A stretch of 64,000 nucleotides of DNA, taken from Flagellimonas maritima. GTDB lineage: Bacteria > Bacteroidota > Bacteroidia > Flavobacteriales > Flavobacteriaceae. The stretch spans positions 3,195,001-3,259,000 of the forward strand of contig NZ_CP030104.1 of assembly GCF_003269425.1 (NCBI RefSeq), read 5' to 3'. This document shows, piece by piece, positions 42,354 through 49,991 of the stretch (positions are counted from its first letter, which is position 1; every line of letters starts with the position of its first letter). The notes under the pieces were generated by a model. The model saw nothing but the letters and a program-made list of their open reading frames with translations, was not told the DNA's origin and made no database searches. The position numbers and the translations under genes were made by a program.

Positions 42354-43403
42354 ATGAAACTTTTTGCCCATATCTTTTTAATCTTCATATTTACCTACAC
42401 ATTGATTAGTTGTAGTGCTACGAATAAATTGACCCTTGGAGTGACCGAACCCGCGATTCTTTCATTGCCTTCAGATGTTGGCACTATTGGAATCATTAAC
42501 AGAAGTTTAGCTTCGGAAAAGAACAATGTTATTGATAAACTTGATAAGATTCTTTCTTTAGAAGGATTGAATTTGGATAGGGAAGGAGCATTGGCTGCCA
42601 TTACAGGTCTATATACCGAACTAGAAAGGAATAGCCAGTTTGAAACAATAAAAATAATAGATTCTATTGATGTCATACGAAAAGGGTTAAGCGTTTTTCC
42701 TGCCCAGCTATCTTGGGAGCTAGTAGAACAGATTTGTAATGAAAACAATGTTGATGTATTGTTTTCACTGGAATTCTATGATACGGATACTCGAGCGGAT
42801 TACCAAGCCACCATAGTGAACATACCCAACAATTTTGGTATCAATGCCAAAGTTCCTGGTCATAGGGTTACCCTACAAACCATGATTAAAAACGGATGGC
42901 GTGTTTACAATCCCATTAACAAACAAATCTTGGACGAATTTATTTCCAAAGACCAGATAGTTTCCACTGGTGAGGGAATCAATCCTGTAAAAGCTATTGA
43001 AGCTGTAATGGCAAGAAAAGAGGCTGTTATACAGCTTAGCAACCAGTTGGGGAATAACTATGGGCTCAATTTAAGACAAATGCGCAGAAGGGTTGCAAGA
43101 GATTATTTTGTTAGAGGCACGGATAACTTTGTTATTGCCAAAAGAAGAGCACAAACAGGCGACTGGGATGGTGCAGCAGCTTTATGGAATACAGAAGTGG
43201 AACATCCAAAAAGAAAAATCGCTGGAAGAGCCCATTATAACATGGCGATAATCAATGAAATTAATGGGAATCTGGAAAAAGCCATTGATTGGGCTTCTAA
43301 ATCCTACTCTGATTTTGGGATTAGGGAAGGTCTTCGTTATATCAATATTCTGAGAAGGAGAGTAGCAGATCACCAAGAAATAGAAAGACAACTCTCCAAA
43401 TAG
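42354..43403 (+). CDS. DUF6340-like lipoprotein
   Basis: The 349-residue protein has a lipoprotein signal peptide ending in YTLISC, then an SSS-like stretch (VTEPAILSLPSDVGTIGIINRS) followed by LDREGALAAITGLYTELERN and a C-terminal TPR-like region (DNFVIAKRRAQTGDWDGAAALWN). I start at 42354 (MKLFAHIFLI) because the signal peptide begins there; the longer frame adds 19 residues. This matches DUF6340, a Bacteroidota lipoprotein family of unknown function. Confidence 0.78.
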   Translation: MKLFAHIFLIFIFTYTLISCSATNKLTLGVTEPAILSLPSDVGTIGIINRSLASEKNNVIDKLDKILSLEGLNLDREGALAAITGLYTELERNSQFETIKIIDSIDVIRKGLSVFPAQLSWELVEQICNENNVDVLFSLEFYDTDTRADYQATIVNIPNNFGINAKVPGHRVTLQTMIKNGWRVYNPINKQILDEFISKDQIVSTGEGINPVKAIEAVMARKEAVIQLSNQLGNNYGLNLRQMRRRVARDYFVRGTDNFVIAKRRAQTGDWDGAAALWNTEVEHPKRKIAGRAHYNMAIINEINGNLEKAIDWASKSYSDFGIREGLRYINILRRRVADHQEIERQLSK

Positions 43404-43415
43404 ACTTTGTATAAA

Positions 43416-44723
43416 TTACCCTACAGCTTCTTTATAAACCTTCAAACAGCGTTCCCTTGCCTCTTTATGGTCTACCATTTTATCAGGGTATGTCATTTCC
43501 TGTAAATCAGGCACCCATTTGTTGATATACTCCTTCTGTTTATCAAATTTATCTACTTGGGTCATTGGGTTGAATATTCTAAAATAGGGAGCAGCATCCA
43601 CACCGCTACCTGCTGCCCATTGCCAGTTGCCTACATTGGAACTCATTTCGTAATCCAACAACTTCTCGGCAAAATAGGCCTCGCCCCAGCGCCAATCTAT
43701 TAATAAGTGCTTGCACAAAAAACTTGCTACGAGCATTCGTACTCTGTTGTGCATATATCCGGTCTTGTTTAATTCCCGCATACCTGCATCGACCAACGCA
43801 TAGCCTGTTTCACCATTCTTCCATTTTTCAAACTCATTCTCATTGTTACGCCACTCAATACGATCATATTTTGGTCTAAATGCCTCTTCCTGCGTATGTG
43901 GAAAATGCCAAAGAATCTGCATAAAAAATTCACGCCATATAAGTTCGCTCCAAAAGACCTCATTTTTTTCCGCAATTGCTTTTTTAATCATTTTGCGGAT
44001 AGAAACCGTTCCAAAGCGCAAATGTGGCCCCAATCTTGAAGTACCGTTTTCTTTTGCGGGAAAATTTCTGGTATCCTCATAGTTTTCAATAAGGGTAGGG
44101 GTAACGGTATAGTCGGGAACTTTGATCGAAGAAGTCTTAAAACCAATATCCGAAAGTGAAAGATTGGGCAAGCGCGAATGTTCTATCAAATTATCCATAT
44201 ACTGGCTTGTATAGTGGATTTTTAGGTTATCCTCTTTAAAGATTGACTTCCATTTATTTTTATAAGGGGTGTAAACAACATAGGGATCTCCATCGTCTTT
44301 AACAACTTCATCTTTTTCAAAAATTACTTGATCTTTATAAGTTTTGAATTCGATGTCCTTCTTGGAAAGCAGCTTTTTTATTTGTTCATCGCGTTCTTTG
44401 GCATAGGGCTCGTGATCATGGTTTGTAAATACTGTTTTAATTGTAAAATCATTTATTAATTTCTTAAAAACAGTTTCTGGGTCTCCATGGTATATCGCTA
44501 TGGAACTGTTGTATTGGTCTTGAAGCTCGTTTCTCATTTTTTGAAGTGTTTCATGCAAAAATGTGACCCTGGCATCATCCTGGGGAAGTTTGTCCAGAAT
44601 TTCCGAATCAAAAATAAAAATTGGAAGAACAGGGAAATCTCCTTTCAAGGCTTCAAGAAAGCCGACATTGTCATCTAGCCGTAAATCCCTTCTAAACCAA
44701 AAAACTGAAACTTCTTTATCCAT
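43416..44723 (-). CDS. DNA photolyase / cryptochrome family protein
   Basis: The 435-residue protein has an N-terminal antenna-binding domain (VSVFWFRRDLRLDDNVGFL) and the FAD-binding domain with MLVASFLCKHLLIDWRWGE and NVGNWQWAAGSGVDAAPYFRIFNP. It resembles class I CPD photolyases, which repair UV dimers in light. It is the last gene of the SRPBCC-SDR-photolyase operon, abutting the SDR gene (44724). Confidence 0.93.
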   Translation of the reverse strand: MDKEVSVFWFRRDLRLDDNVGFLEALKGDFPVLPIFIFDSEILDKLPQDDARVTFLHETLQKMRNELQDQYNSSIAIYHGDPETVFKKLINDFTIKTVFTNHDHEPYAKERDEQIKKLLSKKDIEFKTYKDQVIFEKDEVVKDDGDPYVVYTPYKNKWKSIFKEDNLKIHYTSQYMDNLIEHSRLPNLSLSDIGFKTSSIKVPDYTVTPTLIENYEDTRNFPAKENGTSRLGPHLRFGTVSIRKMIKKAIAEKNEVFWSELIWREFFMQILWHFPHTQEEAFRPKYDRIEWRNNENEFEKWKNGETGYALVDAGMRELNKTGYMHNRVRMLVASFLCKHLLIDWRWGEAYFAEKLLDYEMSSNVGNWQWAAGSGVDAAPYFRIFNPMTQVDKFDKQKEYINKWVPDLQEMTYPDKMVDHKEARERCLKVYKEAVG

Positions 44724-44724
44724 T

Positions 44725-45417
44725 TTAGCTAATATTTAAAGTGGACATTCCGCCATCCACACCTACAATTTGTCCTGTCATCCATGAGCTTTCTTCCCCA
44801 AGTAGAAACAAAGCTATGTTTGCTATATCTTCAGGTTTCCCCACTCTTTTTAGTGGATGTCTTTGCGACATCATTTCTACTTTTTTGTCATTGCTGAGCA
44901 GACGTTTTGCCAATGGCGTGTCAACCAATGAAGGTGCTACAACATTTATTCTGATTTTTGGGGCATATTCTGCGGCCATGGACTTTGCAAAACCTTCAAT
45001 AGCTCCTTTAGCGGAAGCTACACTAGTATGGAAAGGCATACCCGTACCAACCGCAACTGTACTAAAAAATACCATGCTACTGTCATCTGCCATTCTTCCT
45101 ATAATATTCTTTACTGTATTTACCAGACCAAAAAAATTCAGCTGCATATCTTCTTGAAAAGTCTCCAAACTCATCATTTTAAAAGGTTTTAGGTTTATGC
45201 TACCGGGACAGTAGGCAAACCCGTGTATTTCATTAGGGAGTTTGGAGACATCCAATGTATCCGTAGTCACGTCAAAAGGAATATGGGTCACATTTATATT
45301 TCCCATTTCCTCGTTGGTACGTGAAGCTATATACACATTATTTGCTTTTTGTAACCGTTCTGCCATTGCAAAACCGATACCATGTGATCCTCCTATTAAA
45401 AGAATATTCTTTTCCAT
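44725..45417 (-). CDS. SDR family oxidoreductase with unusual active site
   Basis: The 230-residue Rossmann protein starts ILLIGGSHGIGFAMAERL (cofactor loop) and has SSMVFFSTVAVGTGMPFH with the catalytic Ser119 position. In the YxxxK motif the Lys is present (K137) but the Tyr position is Val133 (SVASAKGAIEG). It is an SDR of the group linked to photolyases in Flavobacteria. Loss of Tyr suggests a shifted mechanism or a non-catalytic role. It is coupled to the photolyase gene. Confidence 0.87.
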   Translation of the reverse strand: MEKNILLIGGSHGIGFAMAERLQKANNVYIASRTNEEMGNINVTHIPFDVTTDTLDVSKLPNEIHGFAYCPGSINLKPFKMMSLETFQEDMQLNFFGLVNTVKNIIGRMADDSSMVFFSTVAVGTGMPFHTSVASAKGAIEGFAKSMAAEYAPKIRINVVAPSLVDTPLAKRLLSNDKKVEMMSQRHPLKRVGKPEDIANIALFLLGEESSWMTGQIVGVDGGMSTLNIS

Positions 45418-45420
45418 AGA

Positions 45421-45918
45421 TTAAAATGATTTAAATTGTAAGTCTGTTTTGGAACCTGCAATAGAACCAAATAATTCTGTTAATTTTTGCTCTCTAAATG
45501 TAAAAATTGACTCCAACTGACCTTTTACCAATAATGGGTGTGCTATTTGTCCCAAAAAGCCCAACGGTATTTTGTAGTCGATAATGTCTTCCATTTCTAC
45601 ACCACCCTCAATTTCATATATAAAATGTTTATGGTGCCAAAGTGCGTATGGACCAAATAACTGTTCGTCCACAAAATACTCCCCTTCTTTTACATGAGTA
45701 ATTTCCGATACCCACTTTGTTTTAAAACCAAGAAACGGGGAAACGCTATATTGAATGATTTGTCCTTCAAACATGGGTCTATCTGCTCCAGATAGAATAT
45801 GGAATCCCATTTTTTCAGGTGTAATGACCTTTAGATTTTTTGGGTCCGATAGAAATTCCCATGCTGTGGTCTTGGGTATGGGTAATTGTTGCTTAGCGTG
45901 CAATTGATATAATTTCAT
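45421..45918 (-). CDS. SRPBCC family protein (ligand-binding)
   Basis: The 165-residue protein opens MKLYQLHAKQQLPIPKTTAWEFLSDPKNLKVITPEKMGF, the usual START/SRPBCC opening, with a conserved YFVDEQLFGPYALWHHKHFIYE strand block. It is the first gene of the light-linked operon. Its ligand is unknown. A TATATTTG box at 45932-45939 lies close to its start. Confidence 0.87.
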   Translation of the reverse strand: MKLYQLHAKQQLPIPKTTAWEFLSDPKNLKVITPEKMGFHILSGADRPMFEGQIIQYSVSPFLGFKTKWVSEITHVKEGEYFVDEQLFGPYALWHHKHFIYEIEGGVEMEDIIDYKIPLGFLGQIAHPLLVKGQLESIFTFREQKLTELFGSIAGSKTDLQFKSF

Positions 45919-45931
45919 TGAACAGTTTTTA

Positions 45932-45939
45932 CAAATATA
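45932..45939 (-). promoter_or_regulatory. Candidate -7 box of the SRPBCC-SDR-photolyase operon
   Basis: TATATTTG on the minus strand matches TAnnTTTG and lies 13 nt before the start codon, implying a very short leader. A TTG lies 16 nt further upstream, slightly closer than consensus. Confidence 0.35.
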
Positions 45940-46038
45940 CTTTCAAATTGTTTAACAAAAAACTAAAGAAGTTAAACATAATCATTTTAGCTAATATTTT
46001 TTGAACATAGTCTCAGGTTTTATCGCTACTTTGAAACC

Positions 46039-47180
46039 ATGCACAACTTTTTGCAAAATATAGTACAAAGCATCTCTCTAATGTTTCTTTTCATTGGTAC
46101 GGGTATTTATGCCCAAACTGATGTTGTTGAGGTTTCCAATTTAGAAGAACAAATTGAAGAAACATCAGGATTGATTTATCTGGATGGAAGATTGATAACA
46201 CATAACGATTCTGGAAACAGTGCCGAGCTTTTTGAAATCGACCCTATGGACGGCAGAATTTTAAGGACTGTAACTATTACCAATGCTGAAAACACCGATT
46301 GGGAGGATCTTGCCCAAGATGAAGATTATATTTATATAGGAGATTTTGGAAATTTTAATGGAAACAGAAGGGATTTACGAATTTATAGAATCTCCAAGAC
46401 AGACTATATAAGTTCGGATGATGTGATTGCTGAAACAATTTCTTTCAACTATGAAGACCAATCAGATTTTGCAAACATGCCAAATAGTGATTGGGATGCA
46501 GAAGCGTTCTTTGTTTTTGAAAATACACTCATCATTTTGACCAAACAGTGGGAAAGTGCAGGAACAGTTGCATACAAATTGCCTAAAACTTCTGGAAACT
46601 ATGTGGCCGAAAGATTGGATTCTTATCAGGTTGAGGGTTTGATCACAGGCGCAACCTATAGTGACATCCAACAACGTTTGGTCTTGGTAGGTTATTCACG
46701 ATTGTTGTTGCCTTTTTTTGTAGAGATAACGGGTTTGAGCGATTCTGCTATCTTTTCGGGAGTTGTTTCAAAAACTTCATTCAATCTAGGCATTGCACAG
46801 GTAGAATCCATTGCACATTTTGAAAACACCTATTTTTTTACATCTGAAAAATATGTGAATTCTTCATTTCAAATTGAATCTCCGTCACGTCTTTTTTTTT
46901 TGAGTTTGAACCAAAAATAATACCTGAAAGTTCAAATTCAAATACTGAATTATTATTGTACCATCAACCTGAAACTCATACTTTACATTATCTATTAACT
47001 ACGGAAGATAATTCTTTTGGGTATGGTGTTTTTGATAGTACTGGCAAGAATATCCTTTATAATCCACAAAGTTTTTTGAAAACCGGTGCGATTGATACTT
47101 CTATTTTAAGACCATCTGTATACTTCATATCTTTTTATTTGCAGAAAGAAAGAGTGGCGAAGCCATTTGTTGTTCGATAA
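46039..47180 (+). pseudogene. Secreted beta-propeller protein with T9SS sorting domain, split by a frameshift at a T10 tract
   Basis: The first frame (46039-46920, 293 residues) starts with a signal peptide (SISLMFLFIGTGIYAQ) and propeller-like strands rich in DGRILRTVTITNAENTDWEDLAQDEDYIYIGDFG-type turns. It hits a stop 19 bases after a run of ten T (46892-46901). The other frame from that run reads on to 47180 and encodes a typical T9SS type A sorting domain (YGVFDSTGKNIL, SVYFISFYL, KPFVV). One more T (or two fewer) would join them into about 381 residues. It could be a true pseudogene, a sequencing error or a phase-variable gene. Confidence 0.75.
46892..46901 (+). repeat. Poly-T(10) tract at the frameshift point
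   Basis: This is the longest homopolymer I notice inside a gene in the window, and it sits exactly where the reading frame must change to reach the T9SS domain. Tracts of this kind undergo slipped-strand replication and transcriptional slippage. Confidence 0.7.
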
Positions 47181-47230
47181 CAGATTTTTCTTTTAAGGGT
47201 TTCTTAACAAAGCGAACATGCCTTTATATT

Positions 47231-47238
47231 TAGTTTTG
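47231..47238 (+). promoter_or_regulatory. Candidate -7 box of the DUF2911 gene (TAGTTTTG)
   Basis: TAGTTTTG matches TAnnTTTG, 29 nt upstream of the start codon. No clear TTG lies at the -33 distance. Confidence 0.4.
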
Positions 47239-47267
47239 CTCTACTAACAATACTAAAACACTTTCAA

Positions 47268-48113
47268 ATGAAAAAATTAATTTTATTATTATGTGTTGTA
47301 TCTGTATCATTCAGCATGAATGCACAGATTACGACTCCTGCACCTAGTCCTGCTTCAAAAATTGAGCAAAAAGTTGGCTTAACTGATGTTACTGTGGATT
47401 ATTCTAGACCTTCAATGCGTGGAAGAACTATTTTTGGCAATTTGGTTCCTTATGACAAATTATGGCGAACGGGTGCCAATGCGTACACTACGATTGAGTT
47501 TAGCACTGATGTGACCATAGATGGAAAAGAGCTAAAAGCGGGAAAATATTCTATTTTTACAAAACCGACCGCATCCAACTGGGAAGTATTCTTTTATACG
47601 GATACCCAAGGTGGTGGAACTCCAAGAGATTGGGATGAGAGTAAAGTAGCCGCAAAAACCACAGTTCAAACGTATCCTATACCAATGGATATTGAGACAT
47701 TCACCATAAGTATTGATGATTTAACGAACAACGGCGCGAATTTAGGAATGATGTGGGAAAAAACATATGTTGGCATTCCTTTCACCGTTCCTACGGATAC
47801 TACTGTGATGAAAGATATCGAGTCAACAATGGCAGGTCCAAGTGCTGGCGATTACTACACTGCGGCAGTCTATTATTTGGATGAGGACAAGGATATTTCC
47901 AAAGCCAAAGAATGGATGGATAAAGCAATGTCCATGACAAAAGAACCTAGATTTTGGCAATTACGTCAGCAGTCATTGATATATGCAAAGGCAGGAGATA
48001 AAAAAGCAGCGATAGAAACGGCAAAAAAATCTCTTACTGCAGCAGAGGCGGCCGGTAATGATGATTACGTTAAAATGAATAAAGACTCCTTAAAGGAATG
48101 GGGAGCTCTCTAA
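47268..48113 (+). CDS. DUF2911 domain protein with signal peptide
   Basis: The 281-residue exported protein (signal MKKLILLLCVVSVSFSMNAQ) has the conserved DUF2911 region (KIEQKVGLTDVTVDYSRPSMRGR, IFGNLVPYDKLWRTGANAYT, WEVFFYTD) and a C-terminal helical repeat region. The family has no known activity. A TAGTTTTG box lies 29 nt before the start and a terminator follows. Confidence 0.88.
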   Translation: MKKLILLLCVVSVSFSMNAQITTPAPSPASKIEQKVGLTDVTVDYSRPSMRGRTIFGNLVPYDKLWRTGANAYTTIEFSTDVTIDGKELKAGKYSIFTKPTASNWEVFFYTDTQGGGTPRDWDESKVAAKTTVQTYPIPMDIETFTISIDDLTNNGANLGMMWEKTYVGIPFTVPTDTTVMKDIESTMAGPSAGDYYTAAVYYLDEDKDISKAKEWMDKAMSMTKEPRFWQLRQQSLIYAKAGDKKAAIETAKKSLTAAEAAGNDDYVKMNKDSLKEWGAL

Positions 48114-48135
48114 GAGTTGTAAAACAAAATTCAAG

Positions 48136-48161
48136 AACCCACTTACCAGTGGGTTTTTTTA
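48136..48161 (+). terminator. Intrinsic terminator after the DUF2911 gene
   Basis: AACCCACT (48136-48143) pairs with AGTGGGTT (48148-48155) around TACC and is followed by more T. The tail overlaps the stop codon of the convergent symporter gene (48159-48161). Confidence 0.85.
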
Positions 48162-49865
48162 TGTTTTTAATTCAGATTTCTTGCTGAGACTATCAAAACT
48201 TTGTAGGAGTATTGCCAAACAAATGACCAAGATACATCCAAAAGCGTTGAGCCACAAATAAGACATCCAATCTAAATACCATCCAAGGATTACGATAACC
48301 TGAGTTATCAATGCAGCAATAAAAACTGCGTTTCCTTTAATGAATTTTAAAAAGAATGCCAATAGAAAAATACCTAGTACATTTCCATAAAAAATAGAAC
48401 CGATAATATTTACCAACTGTATAAGGTTATCAAATAGATTGGCCACACAGGCAATTAGTATAGCTATAATTCCCCAAATGAGCGTGAAAATTTTTGTAAC
48501 TGTTACAAAATGTTTTTCGTCCATATCTCTTTTGAGATTCCTCCGATATAAATCCAATGCAGTTATGGTTCCCAGTGCGTTTAATTCAGAAGCTGTAGAT
48601 GACATTGCTGCAGATAAAATTACCGCAAGCAGCAACCCGATAAGACCTGTTGGTAAATTGTTTAAGATAAAATGGATGAACACATAATCTTTATCATTTG
48701 TCTCAACTGAATCATCAGCTTTATTTATCAATATTTTGGCAGTATCCCTACTGGCTCTTTCCTTCTGATTGATTTTGACAATATCTTGTTTTGCCTGTTC
48801 CACGGCATTGTACTCCTTTAGTTCCAATGCTGCCGAAAAAGCATCTTGGGCCATTTTCTTCTCTTTTTCCAAAGATTGATGTTCCAGTTCAAGTGCCCTA
48901 TATTCTTCAACATATTCAGATTCCATTACAGCTTTTGTTGCAGCAGGGTTAAAATTCAATGGCGATGAATTGTACTGATAGAAAACAAAAACCATGGCAC
49001 CGACCAATAGGATAAAAAATTGCATGGGAATCTTAAAAATACCATTGAATACCAATCCCAGTTGACTCTCCCTAACGGACTTACCGGATAAATAACGCTG
49101 TACTTGACTTTGATCGGTCCCAAAATAAGCAAGGGCCAAGAAGAATCCACCCGTTATACCGCTCCAAAATGTGTAGCGGTTATTGGTATCAAGGCTGAAA
49201 TCCAAAATCTTCAATTTATCGTTCGCTCCCGCTATTTTCAATGCGTCGCCAAACGAAACTTCTGTGGGCAGTGACCCCAATATAAAAAAGAAGGCAAAGA
49301 ACATGCCCACCATAATAATGAACATTTGTTGTTTTTGTGTAACACTTACTGCTTTTGTTCCACCGGATACGGTATAGATAATTACCAAAACACCTATAAT
49401 AATATTTAAGGTTCTCAAATCCCAGCCCAATACTGCAGATAGGATAATGGATGGGGCAAAAATTGTGATACCAGCCGCAAGCCCCCTTTGAATTAAAAAG
49501 AGGATGGCAGTTAGGGTACGGGTCTTTAAATCAAACCTTCCCTCTAACATTTCATATGCAGTAAATACTTTGAGTCTCTTGTAGATGGGAATAAATACCA
49601 AACATATAAAAATCATTGCCAAGGGCAGGCCAAAATAAAATTGAACAAATCCCAGCCCATCATGGAAAGCTTGCCCTGGTGTGGACAGAAAAGTAATGGC
49701 GCTGGCCTGCGTAGCCATTACCGAAAGCCCAATGGTCCACCATTTGGTATCATCTCCGCCACGCACATAGTCATTTACATTTTTGCTTCCACGGGTTTTC
49801 CAAACACCAAAAACAACGATAAACAGCAGTGCACTACCAAGAATAATCCAATCAAGTATACCCAT
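48159..49865 (-). CDS. Sodium:solute symporter (SSS family) with a coiled-coil insertion
   Basis: The 568-residue transporter has about 13 membrane helices, with STPGQAFHDGLGFVQFY, GGTKAVSVTQKQQMF and AVILSAAMSSTASELNALGT (Na-site region). Between two membrane segments there is an extra hydrophilic stretch of about 80 residues (about 315-395) rich in Glu, Lys and Ala that reads like a coiled coil. The substrate is unknown; a sugar or amide released by the upstream deacetylase is possible. It starts 7 bp after the 39-residue peptide gene, so all three genes form an operon. Confidence 0.9.
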   Translation of the reverse strand: MGILDWIILGSALLFIVVFGVWKTRGSKNVNDYVRGGDDTKWWTIGLSVMATQASAITFLSTPGQAFHDGLGFVQFYFGLPLAMIFICLVFIPIYKRLKVFTAYEMLEGRFDLKTRTLTAILFLIQRGLAAGITIFAPSIILSAVLGWDLRTLNIIIGVLVIIYTVSGGTKAVSVTQKQQMFIIMVGMFFAFFFILGSLPTEVSFGDALKIAGANDKLKILDFSLDTNNRYTFWSGITGGFFLALAYFGTDQSQVQRYLSGKSVRESQLGLVFNGIFKIPMQFFILLVGAMVFVFYQYNSSPLNFNPAATKAVMESEYVEEYRALELEHQSLEKEKKMAQDAFSAALELKEYNAVEQAKQDIVKINQKERASRDTAKILINKADDSVETNDKDYVFIHFILNNLPTGLIGLLLAVILSAAMSSTASELNALGTITALDLYRRNLKRDMDEKHFVTVTKIFTLIWGIIAILIACVANLFDNLIQLVNIIGSIFYGNVLGIFLLAFFLKFIKGNAVFIAALITQVIVILGWYLDWMSYLWLNAFGCILVICLAILLQSFDSLSKKSELKT

Positions 49866-49871
49866 TAAGGT

Positions 49872-49991
49872 TTAGTTATTTAGTATCATGATGAAGTAAA
49901 AGACCAAAATATAAAAAATGTTCAGCAAAAGGACGATGGTATATTCTTTCTTCCAATCTGCTTTATTATCGTTTATATTATCCTTTGACAT
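49872..49991 (-). CDS. 39-residue single-helix membrane peptide in the deacetylase-symporter operon
   Basis: On the minus strand ATG at 49991 opens MSKDNINDNKADWKKEYTIV and the rest is one strongly hydrophobic helix ending in IMILNN before a TAA. Its first 14 nt overlap the 3' end of the deacetylase gene and its stop is 7 nt before the symporter start, so it is coupled on both sides. It has a hydrophilic, charged N-terminus and one helix of about 20 residues. It may be a small subunit of the symporter, as DUF4212 is for other SSS proteins; this role is inference. Confidence 0.65.
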   Translation of the reverse strand: MSKDNINDNKADWKKEYTIVLLLNIFYILVFYFIMILNN

